From positions 124,001 through 188,000 of the forward strand of contig CALYLW010001007.1 of assembly GCA_944989445.1 (NCBI GenBank): a DNA stretch of 64,000 nt. The letters run 5' to 3'. Below the pieces are notes generated by a model that did not search any database, was not told the DNA's origin, and saw nothing but the letters and a program-made list of their open reading frames with translations. Shown one piece after another: positions 1 through 11,921 of the stretch; the first letter of the stretch is position 1, and each line of letters starts with the position of its first letter. The position numbers were made by a program, and so were the translations under genes. This stretch comes from Ampullaceana balthica (Eukaryota; Mollusca; Gastropoda; Lymnaeidae).

Positions 1-462
1 GAAATCTTGTCTCTCTGTCGTGATCTCTTCGTACGTCGGGTGAAAAAAAAAGTCAAAAAATGACCAACTTCCCGTGATACCATCGAGCTGAAATTTGGCA
101 CATAGACATGTGTCACCTAACAATGCATCGTATCAAAATTTCAGATCGATCAAACGTACCGTAATTAAATTAATGCATTTTTAGTTTATCTCCATACGGC
201 ATATGTAATTCAATTTCACGGTTTGATTTTTTTTCACGTGATAGTTCAGTTCGCGCGTTCACGCAACATCGTCGATGTACCGGCGTGCTTTTGTTTACAT
301 TTTACGTGCCACGCTGAGCTCGGTCCAGCGATCGGTGACCAGACCTTTCCTCTCCCGGGGTTATAAAGCAAAGGGAGTTAAGACTGATTCAGTCTGTAAA
401 TGTTTGTCGCGTTTGAACATAATCAATACTTTTAGTTATGTCTCATATATAAGGGATTTATA
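1..462 (+). mobile_element. MITE family A, copy 1 (cut by window edge)
   Basis: Non-autonomous element of a family seen eight times here. Intact copies open with AAATCCCTTATATTAAC and close with ATATAAGGGATTT, so the ends are inverted repeats. Conserved inner blocks include GAGCTGAAATTTGGCACA, ATCAAAATTTCAGATCGATC and TAATCAATACTTTTAGTTAT. This copy lacks its left end because the window begins inside it; its right end is near 450-462. No coding capacity is visible. The superfamily cannot be assigned from the ends alone. Confidence 0.75.
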
Positions 463-496
463 GTCAAAAACTTTGTTTTTACGAGTTGTTTTTTTT

Positions 497-896
497 AAAT
501 CCCTTATATTAACCTCGAAATCTTGTCGTCATCTCTGTCGTGATCTCTTCGTACGTCGGGCGGAAAAACAAAAGTAAAAAATGACCAACTTCCCGTGATG
601 CCATCGAGCTGAAATTTGGCACATAGACATGTGTCACCTAACAATGCATCGTATCAAAATTTCAGATCAATCGAACGTTTCGTAATGAAATTAATGCAAT
701 TTTAGTTTATCTATATAAAACTATGTGTAGCAGTCGCTTTTGTTTACATATCACAGGTCACTTGACTTCACGCCAGCCATCGGTGACCACATCTCGTGTT
801 TTAACCAGGTTGAATCCACCCAGTTTCAGGCTGTAAATGTTTGTCGCGTTGGAACATAATCAATACTTTAAGTTCTGTCTTATATATAAGGGATTT
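497..896 (+). mobile_element. MITE family A, copy 2
   Basis: Same family as the element at the left edge, arranged head to tail with it and separated by only about 35 bp (TATAGTCAAAAACTTTG...). Both inverted ends are present (AAATCCCTTATATTAAC and ATATAAGGGATTT). The tandem arrangement suggests either insertion next to an existing copy or tandem duplication. Confidence 0.8.
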
Positions 897-1095
897 ATAG
901 TCAAAAACTTTGTTTTTACGGGGTTTCTGTTATTGTTTACCCTTTAAGCTTAAGGGGAACCAACAAAAAATCCAAGAATATTGTAATAATAAATGACCTC
1001 ATTTTTTATATTAACAAAAATCATAGCGTTTCTCAAATCATTACATTCACTTACAAGTTATCTGAGCTGGGTGCTTCGGGGGTTGCCTATGATCT

Positions 1096-1267
1096 CCTGG
1101 TCAGTGCACGCGTAGCACAGGCTCGGGGGGCCTCATGCCCTGGTCAGTGCACGCGTAGCACAGGCTCGGAGGGCCTCATGCCCTGGTCAGTGCACGCGTA
1201 GCACATGCTCGGAGGGCCTCATGCCCTGGTCAGTGCACGCGTAGCACAGGCTCGGGGGGCCTCATGC
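1096..1267 (+). repeat. 43-bp tandem repeat, 4 copies
   Basis: Four nearly identical units starting CCTGGTCAGTGCACGCGTAG and ending in CCTCATGC, spaced exactly 43 bp. Unusually GC-rich for this AT-rich neighbourhood. Confidence 0.9.
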
Positions 1268-3419
1268 CCTAAACAAAACGTTCTTGTTGCCTTGTAGCTA
1301 GAATTTGTTGTAAGATGTTTGGAGCATTCGACACACGTTTTACGAAAATATTCTACAGTTTCAATTTTAATTGCAAACCTCTTCAATACTAAGAAAACTG
1401 TGTCATCCTGTATATAGTTCTGACTCACGATGTCTTCTCCTACGCCACTGCTAATTATGTGTGTTAACGTTGTTTTTTTTAATGAACTGAATTTATGTAA
1501 ATTTGACATCGGAAAAAATGTCCCGATATCTAAGTGTAAGCACAAATGTAAAATTGTTGACTCTAGATCAGCGTATACGTTTGCTGAACACAGGTTCTCC
1601 ATTGAACCGTGGATAAGTAGACAATTAATTGTTCTCAATGCACCTGGTAAAAACAAAATTTTGAGCTAACACTGGATATTAATTGTGAAGTTTTAGAATA
1701 ATTTTTCAATGGACAATGTTGATGAATTGTGCTGCTAAAGTTTTTTTGTTTTTTTTAAATAATTTTTTTATCACACTAAAGAAACCTCCATTCGTGCTAA
1801 GGTATTTATCTATTTTTTTAAAGGCGGATAACAATCGTAGGGGATTTCATCTCACCTCCCTTGACGCTACTCAGTTCCTTGTCTACTGCACTAAACTATG
1901 GTAACAACTCTGGCCCGATATTTGAAAGTTTGAGAAGCGCTGTTCCAGATGTTGTATTGTTAACTTTAATTAATTTTTTTTTGTTTTCCAAATATTTACA
2001 CAACCGGAGTGAAGAGCATAATACACTGCAATAAATTAGATTACCAATTTATAATTTTTAAAATTAGATTTCAAGTTTTTTACCAATCAAGACGACTAGC
2101 CTCGTCCTGCCAGATTTCTACGTGTTTACCGTCCAAAAATGTAGCCAAACATAAGAACCGCCACAGTAATGTTCCAACAATGCCGGGAGACGCGACCGAA
2201 AATTGGCCGCATCGTTATATTTCTATGACAAACCAGCGGGTCACGTTAGACAAATCAAATTGTCTGATCAACCAAATAGTTTGATTAGATTATCAATAAT
2301 GCTTTCTCGCTTCCCGAGAACGGGGAGGGAGGGGGGGGGACGAGATTTTCACCACTCCGGGCCACAGACATTTTTACACATGAGAGATAGCCTCGCAAAG
2401 AGCACCGGTATTTTTTGTAATTTTTTATTTCATTTTATTTTTTTGTGACATCATTTCGACAATTCTGTTGTGCCCTGTTATTTCATCTTAATTAAATCTC
2501 AAATTTGTCTGTGTTTGTGAAGGTTTCTTGTGGCACTATTTGATTTTCCCGAATAGTTAAAAGAAAAAAAAATCTTATATTAATGAAAATTCATATTTTG
2601 AAATATGTTTTAATAATTAATAGATGGAATATGTTTTTAACAAATATTTGAAACTTTTTTCATGAGATGTAATTAGTTAAATTAATAAACTGAAACATTT
2701 TTAAAGACTCCTTTTAAAGTTGAAATAAAACTGTTTTTTCTTTTTACTAATTGTTTTAGGAATCAATAATTCCCAAATTAAATAATCAAGACATTAATCA
2801 TGTATAAAAACAGGCTCTCTCGCACTTACACTTACATAAATATAATTGATTCTTTCTCCATTTCCTTCTTTTTTACAACAGTTTTTCCGCATTCTTTTCT
2901 TTTCCTCCTTTTTGGACCCAATCCCCATCTGCTGCACACTTCAATAAAAGTAAAAGAGGGGAAGCGAGGTGGGGGAAAAATCCATTTCGCTAAACAATAC
3001 CTGCGGCGATGTCCGTGAATTCGCATAGTAGTGCTCACATATCCGTGGTCTTGGTGAATTGACGTCACAGCTCGAGGGGTCAGATTCCCAGATTTAGCAT
3101 GCAAAAAAAAATGTTGGCTCACAGAAATAAAATAAAATATAGATTTAAAAATTTAGTGGCCTCGTACTGGATTGAACCAGTTCATTTGGTTTCTTTTTGT
3201 TAGATGTTGCTAGATTCTCAGAATTTTATCTTCATATACCAAAAACAGTTTTGCAGTTTCCTATCTTTTTTTATACGCTGTAATTGTTTTTTTTTAATCT
3301 GATTTTTTTTTCAGGTGATGGAATGTGGTGTAAATTATTATTAACTGAAAATACGCAGACTCAAAATTATTTCGACGTTGAGTATATAAAAATAAATTTG
3401 AAACACAATTTTACCTTTT
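1268..3419. other. AT-rich stretch, no recognised gene
   Basis: Non-coding sequence with many poly-T and poly-A runs and a short G-run near 2322-2340. One antisense frame (1656 down to about 1275, roughly 125 codons before it enters the 43-bp repeat) has protein-like composition with several Cys, but I cannot assign it. No homeobox exon, tRNA or rRNA was seen. It is probably intron or upstream flank of the SHOX-like gene. Confidence 0.5.
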
Positions 3420-3841
3420 GGGGCCATCCTTAAATGACATCACGCGCCTGAGGGAGGAGGGGAGTCACGCATTTGTGTCAATGTGGGACGAGGGGGAGGG
3501 GGTGTTTAAGAAATGTGGCATCACATAAAAAACGCGCTACTTTAAGTAAAAGGTCCACTTAAATATTTGATTGCTTTCAATTTATTTAATGAATTTTTCA
3601 ATGGCTTCACGCGTGTTACGATATTAGAGTGCAGACTTACACTAAATACATATTTAAATGACAAAAATGTAATTTGCAACATGCTAATTTTCAATTAGAA
3701 AATACGGCTTTACGGGGGGGGGAGCTTTGTGACGTCATATTTGATGGAGGTCTAAGTTTTTGTGACGAAGTCTGATGAGGGGGGGGGGAGGGGGGTGTTA
3801 AAATCGACCAAAATCGCGTGACGTCATTTATGGACGGCCCC
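3420..3841. mobile_element. MITE family B, copy 1
   Basis: Ends are inverted: it starts GGGGCCATCCTTAAATGACA and ends in GACGTCATTTATGGACGGCCCC, so the shared terminal motif is GGGGCC(G/A)TCC(A/T)TAAATGAC. G-rich tracts (GAGGGGGAGGGGG type) sit just inside both ends and the centre is AT-rich. Two related copies occur in the window. No transposase frame is present. Confidence 0.75.
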
Positions 3842-4417
3842 TTTTATCCTATGGAAACGACAACAGAATACTTAATTTGTAATTTTAAACATGGTATTTT
3901 ATACCACGTGCGTGGATAAGTAAAGCAAAGCTCGAATACATCACCCGTGCCACCATTTAAAAACAGTTCATTAACTCATGAGTAACTTACAAGTAAAATA
4001 ATATATTGTTTTAAACTTTTGTGAACAAATACGTTTTTAAAATCATCATCATTATTGTATGAAATTAACAATAAATAGAAATAAAAAGAATACAACCAGT
4101 TCAAGAGACTTTTTCAAAATTCTTTTCATGTTAACAAAGTGTGTAAATAGACGCAAAGCGTAATTCAGACATACACGGAAAGACCAAATTATTTTGTTTA
4201 ATTGAGAAGGGTGCCCATGGTTGCACCTTGTACTGGCTCGAGACAATTGAACGCTATTGGCGCAATTTAATTTTGATACATTTCTTATATCCCCCCCTTT
4301 TTTTTTCTCCCGACATCCGACGATCCAAGTTGACTTACCCGCCCCTTTCATCTGAGCCATGGAAACAGTAAACCAGTCAAACTATTCAATACTAACAAAT
4401 ACTTTCGTTTATGTCAT

Positions 4418-4690
4418 TCTGTGTGTGTGTGTATCCCATTTGTGTGTGTGTGTAATCCCATTTGTGTGTGTGTATCCCATACTCTCGTGGCCGTAGGGGG
4501 TTCTAATGTTTCCATTAGAACTTTCTCGGGGCTTGGTAGACCTTGGCGGCGCCAATCTCCTCTCCAGGTCAGCGGAGGACTTATTAGCGATAGTCATTCA
4601 TCAACAATTTTATTGAGGCTTTAACGTGGGCTAGATCTCACGACCCCCAGCTTGTGAGGCGAGCGCACTATTGACTTCGCTATCCAGCCG
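4418..4690 (-). mobile_element. Probable tRNA-derived SINE with CA-repeat tail (second family)
   Basis: On the minus strand the element begins near 4690 with a tRNA-like head. TAGCGAAGTCAATAG resembles an RNA polymerase III A box and GGTCGTGAGATC, about 40 bases later, resembles a B box. It ends near 4418 in a (CA)n / GGGATACACA microsatellite tail. The head differs from the main SINE family of the window. With only one copy here the assignment is tentative. Confidence 0.4.
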
Positions 4691-4711
4691 TTTATGTCAT
4701 TAGTGCTTTTT

Positions 4712-5071
4712 AAATCCCTTACATTAACTTCACCATCTTGTCGTGGTTCCATGGACCCGCGTTAATGACCCACTTCCCGTAATCCTAGCTGAAGTTTTGC
4801 ACATAGACTCGTGTCACCTATCAACGCATTCTATCAAAATTTTATATCGATCGAAGATACTGTAATTAAATTAATTATTTTTTAGATTATCTCTATGTAT
4901 CTCTATGTAGCAGGAAAATGTTTATGCTAGTCTGTCGCGCGGTGCGTATTATATTGAAAATAATTTTATAATATTTTCCCGACCATAAATGTTTATGCTA
5001 GTCTGTCGCGCGGTGCGTATTATATTGAGCATAATCAATATTTTTCATTATGTCTCATATATAAGGGATTT
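4712..5071 (+). mobile_element. MITE family A, copy 3
   Basis: Begins TAAATCCCTTACATTAACTT and ends in CTCATATATAAGGGATTT. The inner part contains a duplicated segment, GTTTATGCTAGTCTGTCGCG, about 70 bp apart near 4920-5020. Confidence 0.8.
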
Positions 5072-5556
5072 ATAGTCAAAAACTTTGTTTTTACGGGTAG
5101 TTTATTTTTATATGCCATGATGATGGATTTAGTTGATTTCGCGGTAAACATGGGCATAAAGAGGAAAGGTATAAATTCAGGACGCCAAAAACTGGGAGGC
5201 GCCAGTTGAGTCACTGACGCAGTGAAACGTCAATGTGGTGGCATAAATGAGAAGGCGTAAATTTAGAGCGAGAATAATAAATGTGAATAAAGAAATTGGG
5301 TGACGAATTGTGATGTATAAATGGGCGAGGCGTCAATGGGGGTGGAATAAATTTGGGGAGACTTCAACTGAGAGATGTAAGCTGAGAGAAATGAATGACT
5401 TGGGTTAGACTGCCATGATGGGGATAAATTTTGGATGTAAATTTAGAGGGTTCCACAACATGTCATGTCGTTTATTTAGAGCAGGGTGAAATTGAGACAT
5501 AACATGTTCATGTTTTTAAACAAAAACCAACGCGCATGACAAAACGTTTCGTTAAC
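5072..5556. other. Diverged short-motif sequence, no gene
   Basis: The stretch contains many loosely similar phrases of the type ATAAAT followed by GGGAGGCG or GGCGTCAAT (for example near 5160-5200, 5240-5270 and 5320-5350). They look like an old, decayed tandem repeat. No reading frame is supported. Confidence 0.4.
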
Positions 5557-5675
5557 GTCGAGTAGGGTTGGTCGTCGAGTAGGGTTGGTCGTCGAGTAGG
5601 GTTGGTCGTCGAGTAGGGTTGGTCGTCGAGTAGGGTTGGTCGTCGAGTAGGGTTGGTCGTCGAGTAGGGTTGGTC
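5557..5675 (+). repeat. 17-bp tandem repeat, 7 copies
   Basis: Seven perfect units of GTCGAGTAGGGTTGGTC. The antisense frame through it is an artefact of the repeat. Confidence 0.95.
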
Positions 5676-6104
5676 ATTTCTGAGACCAGAAAACGTCATA
5701 GCTCATTGAGTAATGTTCTATTTTTAGATTACATTTTAGTGGAACAATTTTTTTTAAAGCATAAATACAGTCGAATCACTATGTTCTCAAAACTGTTAGC
5801 ATAGTAAAATTTCGAAACTGTTTTTACTTTTCAAGTCCAATAAGCCGTCTTAAATTAACGAAGAAGTAACTAATAGCTGATAAGATACATGCTTATCAAT
5901 ATACCTACATTTACATATACACTCTTATCTTTTATAAAATTTTTATGAAATTTGTCCTTAAAAAAGATATATATAGCCCCAATATTTCTATTATTAGACT
6001 TCCGGTTCATTATGACGAAGTCTATAGACAATGAATTGGGACGTCAATTCAGACAGTTTATTAGCGGCATCTTTTCAGAAGAACCAGACCCATTTGTCTT
6101 TTTA

Positions 6105-6542
6105 AGGACTTCGGAAATTAACGATTAATTAATCGATTAGTCGTTAAAATTTTAATCGATTAAAATTAATTTGATCGATTAAAATTCGATTAAAAATTAA
6201 GAAAATATGTTTAAATATTTATTTTTCCAATTTATTTTAAAAAAAATTTGTACTTACATACTTTTCACTCGTATTATTATTATTATTTTTAACGTTCATA
6301 CGTAAATAAAAAGGGTTTTCTTCCTTATTTCTTGCATAGCAGAACGAATTTGCTTTGTTACGTCTCAAAGTTTGGGAGCTATGGAATTACCGCGATTTAA
6401 CCGATTTCACGAAATAATGAATCTCATCTTAACGGGATCTATATATGCGTAATAAAAAAATTTAATTAATCGAAAATTATTGATTAATCGATTAAATTTT
6501 TTCCCGATTAATAGAAAAATATTAAAATCATTACCAGCCATA
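6105..6542. mobile_element. AT-rich MITE with ATTAATCGATTA-rich inverted ends (hAT-like), copy 1
   Basis: Left part CGGAAATTAACGATTAATTA and right part ...TCCCGATTAATAG...ACCAGCC are inverted relative to each other, rich in ATTAATCGATTA palindromes. It matches the element at 41576-41988 along its length, including the internal phrase TTCTTCCTTATTTCTTGCAT. Its target duplication is not clear. Confidence 0.65.
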
Positions 6543-7481
6543 CTTTTTAAATATTTTTAAAATTATGTATGCATACATATTGTTATATAAGAGTTATGTA
6601 TAGTAATGTTTTACTGCCTCTGAGAGGTGCGATAAGTTAGTTTTATTTATACCCTCTTTGCGGTAAAGATTAAATGTGTAATTCTTTTGTGAAGGCGAAT
6701 GTCTCTAGCACTTGCTTCGCGCTTTCACAGTTTATCCTTAAAGCTCTAAACAGTTCAAGAAGATTCTTTAATCTGGTGCGTCCTATGATTACCCTCATAA
6801 TACGCACCGTTGTATGAATGCTAAAATTATTGTGAATGGTCGTGATCACACAGACATGTTTGTCTTCGTCGGGTTACTGTTTATAAAATTGTGAATATAC
6901 CTGCGTTTACACATTATTTTCATTTTGACGTTCAATTATTCAATTTCGTACAGACTTCAACCCGTTGCTTGAATCTACTATATTCAAATGAACAGTAACC
7001 CGAGACCATAACGGTTAACATTTGCCAGTGAGTGGTTTCTCCTTCTCTGTCTTAGTGGTTTCGTACTACGTCAGCGAGATATAACCGTAATAGCCCTGTG
7101 AGGCCAACAACAAAGTGACACAACGTCCTGAAGTTTTGATCACCTTTCAGTATAGCCAAATGGAATGAACAGACGTATCCCGGTTATCATTATAACCTTG
7201 TTTTGATCAGCGCCCGATAGTCTTGAGACCAATACCGTGTGCTATAGAGAAATATTTCCTAAGATTTTATTTTTATATCTTTATAATCCTGTCGAAATTA
7301 TAATTTATAATGAAAGAAGTAGCAAAAAGCTAATTTATCACCAATGTTTCTTTTTAAGCTGCGCGGCTCCGCGGAAGTGCAGATATCTGACTGAATTTAG
7401 AATTACCACGCAGCAAATTTGTTAAAATATTGCACAACAAATAGATGCTGTGCAACTTTGCACACGAGTTTGTTTGTTTTT
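6543..7481. other. AT-rich non-coding stretch
   Basis: No repeat array, gene or RNA is recognised. The 62-codon frame at 7237-7425 has no recognisable similarity and is treated as chance. Confidence 0.4.
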
Positions 7482-7950
7482 AAATCCTTTATATTAACTC
7501 GTGGTGTCTGGTTGTTTGTTTGAACCCTTGATTGCTTGCTTTTCGCCAAAACTTTGGATATATTTTTAACCCACTTCCTCGTAAGCTAGCGAGCTGAAAT
7601 TTTGCAGGCAGTTTTGTACCGATGATAAAAACAACGTATCAAAATTTTAGATCGATCGCATGTACCGTAATTAAATTATTGATTTTTTTAGATTATTTTA
7701 TTTATTCCTATGTATCATGTTATTTTTTTAGATAGAGTGTCGCGGTGCGTATTATATTGAACAACCTTTCTGTCGCGCAATAAGGTGTGTATTTTATTGA
7801 CAGCACTTTTTTATAAACATATTCCTGATCGGTGCGCATTATATTAAACACGTTTTACGAGACATAACTACAATTTTGTATTTTTGGATGGTCTTGCGCT
7901 GCGTATTATAATGAACATTTTTTTAGTTACTTCTCGTACATAAAGGATTT
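7482..7950 (+). mobile_element. MITE family A (diverged subtype), copy 4
   Basis: Ends TAAATCCTTTATATTAACTC and TAAAGGATTT. It keeps the ATCAAAATTTTAGATCGATC block. It also has three diverged copies of a (G/C)GGTGCGTATTATATTGA motif, a subtype feature shared with the neighbouring copy. Confidence 0.75.
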
Positions 7951-7972
7951 ATAGTAAAAAACTTGGTTTTTT

Positions 7973-8420
7973 AAATCCTTTATTTTAACTCGTGGTGTCT
8001 GGTTGAACCCTTGATTGCTTGTCGCCAAAAATTTGGATCGATTTTAAACCCACTTCCTCGTAAGCTAGCGAGCTGAAATTTAGCAGGCAGTTTGGTGGCG
8101 ATGATAAAAAAACTATGTATCAAAATTTCAGATCGATCACATGTACCGTAATTGAATTATTGATTTTTTAAAGATTATTTTATTTATTGCTATGTATCAT
8201 GTTATTTTTTGAGATAGAGTGTAAGGGTGCGCATTATATTGAACAACCTTTCTGTCACGCAATAAGGTGCGTATTTTATTGACAACACTTTTTATAAACA
8301 TATTCCTGATCGGTGCGCATTGTATTAAACATGTTTTACGACACAACTTCAATTTTGTATTGTTGGGTGGTCTTGCGCTGCGTATTATAATGAACATTCT
8401 TTTAGTTACATAAAGGATTT
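7973..8420 (+). mobile_element. MITE family A (diverged subtype), copy 5
   Basis: Head-to-tail neighbour of the previous copy, about 20 bp away and very similar along its full length, including the TGCGCTGCGTATTATAATGA block. The pair probably arose by tandem duplication. Confidence 0.75.
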
Positions 8421-9690
8421 ATAGTAAAAAAACTTGGTTTTTTACGGCTATTTTTATTTATACTTTGCACATGGCCTAACGAACCTTAGTGTCATCATCA
8501 CTTGAAGTTTTATTATTGGGGTACATACCTTCCCATTTGACCTCTTTAATGTGGATGCAATTAATCGTCATTATTCTGAGACTAGGAGACATCTCCACCT
8601 CATCCCAGACTCTCCATACACCCCCCCCCCGGGGCGCCAAGAACAGACAGCCATTCGTTCGTCCCTCCGTTACTTGACTTGTCTGGAGGGTGACCAGGCC
8701 AAACTGAATGTTTTCACTTGCTAATACAAGAAACTCGATTGGGCTAACAGAAATTTTTATTTTATCACACCAAAACCGACTAATCCAATGCCGTCCCGTG
8801 AACCAGGGCGCGTCCGCGGTTATCTCTCGAGGAAGGGGTAAAAAGGAAGTTCCGCCATTACGTCGCATGGCAACAGCGTCGCTTCTCCCGGCGACAAGGA
8901 GGGGGATAATTCATTAAATTTACAGATTAAAAAAGGGGGGGGGGAGAAGGGAGGCGAGAGAATGATATCGCCCGCAGAATTCAGTGTTGATTTTCCTGGC
9001 GTTGGGCGGGAAACTCTGCCGTTTGAGGCAAGGACCGGCCAAATGGCTTAATATGATTAGCCGGGACGAAGGCGGAGGGGGTTGAAAGATTACGTACACA
9101 AAGTGCCGGGGAAAGAGGAGGTGGGAAAAAAACGGACGTTAATTTTATCAAGGCCGAAGCGCTGGCGACACAAACGATTCTAATCAGATTAACTGAGCCG
9201 GTTTTTGTGAAGGGGGAAGTTTAGCATTGAGCTGTTAGGAGGTGGGGAGGGGCGGTGAGGGAAGGGGGGTGAGGGAAGGGGGGTGAGGGAAGGGCGGTGA
9301 GGGAAGGGGGTACTTGGGAAAAAAGAAATATAAAAAGGACCCCCCCCCTTTCAGTGTCAGAAACAATATGACAGGGAGTGTGGGGTGTGGGGTGTGGGGT
9401 GAGTTGGGGGTTTAAAAGATAGATACGAACTGCTGAACTTCAAAAGTAAATTCAAGAGTTAAAGGGGAGGGAGGAAGGAGGTCAGTGAGGAAGAATGATT
9501 GAAGGAGGGTGGATTTAGGAAGGATGGTATTGAGGGAGGAGGATTGAGGAAGGAATAGAAGGTGAGAGACTGAAGGAGGGACTGCAAGAGGGATTGGCGT
9601 AGGGGATATTTGGGTGGTTAATCCGCTTCTCCTAAGCCCTCGCTTTAATCCTCTTTACTTTGTTCACGCGAGTTCAGTTGGATGAGATCT
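8421..9690. other. GC-richer non-repetitive block; candidate conserved non-coding DNA
   Basis: Unlike its surroundings this stretch has moderate GC, few simple repeats apart from 18-bp GTGAGGGAAGGGGG units near 9250-9310, and homeodomain-type core sites such as AATTCATTAAATT and CTTAATATGATTAGC (about 8905-9060). It lies upstream of the homeodomain exon of a developmental regulator, so a cis-regulatory role is possible. No coding frame is supported. Confidence 0.3.
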
Positions 9691-9932
9691 CTTTATGTAC
9701 ATATTTATGTATATATTTATGTATATATTTATGTATATATTTATGTATATATTTATGTATATATTTATGTATATATTTATGTATATATTTATGTATATAT
9801 TTATGTATATATTTATGTATATATTTATGTATATATTTATGTATATATTTATGTATATATTTATGTATATATTTATGTATATATTTATGTATATATTTAT
9901 GTACATATTTATGTATATATTTATATATATAA
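9690..9932 (+). repeat. 12-bp tandem repeat, about 20 copies
   Basis: Units of TATTTATGTATA. All long frames on either strand here (repeating MYIF, YVYI or INIY) are artefacts of a 12-bp period. Confidence 0.97.
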
Positions 9933-10082
9933 CATGTCTTAGACCCCAGGGGTCAACTGTTAATAAATTGTTTTACTGAAGGTATCAAGTTCTTAATAAT
10001 TAGTACAAGGAAAAAAATGAACCAGTTGCTGAGTGTGTTATGAGAAATATGTGGAGGACTGGGTTTTACGTTAAAGAAAGAA

Positions 10083-10343
10083 GATGGACAAACATGTCAG
10101 TAGGTAGATAGAAGATGTACAAACATGTCATTAGGTAGATAGAAGATGTACAAACATGTCATTAGGTAAACATGTCATTAGGTAAACATGTCATTAGGTA
10201 AACATGTCATTAGGTAAACATGTCATTAGGTAAACATGTCATTAGGTAAACATGTCATTAGGTAAACATGTCATTAGGTAAACATGTCATTAGGTAAACG
10301 TGTAATTAGGTAAACATGTCATTAGGTAAACATGTCATTAGGT
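10083..10343 (+). repeat. 16-bp tandem repeat, 12 units plus two longer leading units
   Basis: AAACATGTCATTAGGT repeats twelve times from 10152. It is preceded by longer units that add AGATAGAAGATGTAC. One unit carries ACGTGTAATT. Confidence 0.95.
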
Positions 10344-11156
10344 AGATGAAAACCCGAGGAGGAGTAAACACACTCACATAAAAGTTACATTCAACTTTTG
10401 AAATACAAATACAAACAAAATAAGGATTGGGCCGAGATATCGAAGAAAAGGAAAGGGAAGCCATGTTGCTAAATGAAGTGGCGGGTTTCATCTTAAATGA
10501 CTGTTCTTTATTCTTTACAGAAGAAGAGTCATATGTTCAACACAAAACTTGAGAGTTCTATCGAGATATGTATGATTACTGCAGTTATGTTTTGTTAAAT
10601 ACTTGTCTACCATGTATCCCTATGTTCCTGTAGCAACAAGTTTGTAAATGCAACTTTGAAAGTGTAGAGGGTAGAGGTTGGAAGATCTAAGAACATGTGA
10701 AAGAGGGGAGGGGGTGGATAAAGACAGTGTTCGGCTTGACACGTCTCCAGTCCTGGGTACGGCCTTGACCTACATACAAAATGTGAAATGGACAGCGTAG
10801 TTGTACTCTCTGTTGGAATGAGTGAATTAGGAAAGATGGATTTAATTGCTCCGTTGTTTAATACGCCACAAGAGACCCATGTACCAAAGAAAGTATAGAG
10901 AAATTATTGCAAATTCAAAACAAACAAAACATCCTCACCATAAATTACTGGTGAATATTTTCAACTGACAAGAGTAACTCAATTAGTTAACTTAAAAACA
11001 CTAAAGGATATGGAAACAAAGAGCAAAGTTGAAACAATACAAAAAGCATTAAATTCTAACTTGGAAATACAAAACATCAACGATCTAAATCTAATACAAA
11101 CTCAGACCATGAACAAGCCAGGAAAACAACCAACACACTATCAACATTCGTGTATA
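10344..11156. other. Non-coding stretch before the homeodomain exon
   Basis: AT-rich sequence without a recognised gene. The 65-codon frame at 11010-11207 runs into a SINE tail and is not supported as a gene. Confidence 0.4.
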
Positions 11157-11227
11157 AGAGTAGGATGCAATAATCTTATGTATAGAAGAAGCGTCTGTAT
11201 TAAATAAGTATAAGATAAAATAAGATA
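11157..11227 (+). mobile_element. SINE 3'-tail fragment
   Basis: The sequence ATGCAATAATCTTATGTATA, then GAAGAAGCGTCTGTATTAAA and a run of ATAAGAT, matches the 3' end of the tRNA-headed SINEs at 19861, 57819 and 62929. The head and body are missing. Confidence 0.6.
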
Positions 11228-11424
11228 GACTTTTAAAAAGTTTATGTTTTTTTGGTGTCTTTATTGCTGGAAAATATTGCGTCTAACATTTGTAACAGAT
11301 TATGGCACGGAACTTTGAAATCTGTCAAAAATTATCATGTCATTCTTGACGGACTGAGCCAAATATTCACTGACCCGTAACGGGACTAACAGGGAACTGT
11401 GACGTAAGAAATAATTGCACAGTA

Positions 11425-11695
11425 ATGAACTAATCATGACTTGTCAAGGTCATGGACAAACAGTTGAACTATATGGCAATCTGATATTGAAGCAATCATT
11501 GAACAGTATGGAACTAGCAGAAAACATCACAGGGAACGAACAATCATGCACAAAATGGAACTAACAAGGAACTCTTACGGAAGCAATCATTGAACAGTAT
11601 GGAAATAGCAGAAAACAATCACGGGAACGAACAATCATGCAGAAAATGGAACTAACAAGGAACTCTTACGGAAGCAATCATTGAACAGTGGCAGA
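11425..11695 (+). repeat. About 92-bp imperfect tandem duplication
   Basis: The phrases GGAACTAACAAGGAACTCTT and ACGGAAGCAATCATTGAACA recur at about 11550 and 11650, with a more diverged copy near 11480. The segment also carries shorter GAACTA/GGAAC repeats. Confidence 0.7.
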
Positions 11696-11863
11696 ACAAA
11701 CGAATTAAACTCGTGCTACACATACTTTAAATTTTATTTCTATTCATCAATTATTTATGCAATTTTACTCCTCTTTCTAACTTATCGTACAGAGTAAATA
11801 TATTATATTGCCTTCATTTCACAACCTTCTCACCCATTTTCTCTTTCCCCACCCACTTTACAG

Positions 11864-11921
11864 GTGTGGTTCCAGAACCGAAGAGCCAAGTGCCGCAAAC
11901 AGGAGAGCCAGATACAAAAAG
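11864..11921 (+). CDS. SHOX: SHOX exon: homeodomain helix 3 (58 nt)
   Basis: Preceded by a pyrimidine tract ending in TTTACAG and followed by GTATGA. It encodes [19 protein letters not shown] plus one base. The exon starts at the classical paired-like intron position before the VWFQN motif (homeodomain residues 47-48). From memory, the equivalent vertebrate SHOX exon is also very short. Recognition helix residues WFQNRR are intact. Confidence 0.95.

Noticed and set aside
4052..4360. Antisense 102-codon frame
   Set aside because: Low-complexity, AT-rich end and no recognisable domain; likely chance.
1..11863. Search for the homeodomain N-terminal exons of SHOX
   Set aside because: No RRxRTxF or helix 1-2 coding segment ending before VWFQN was found on the plus strand; they must lie further left.
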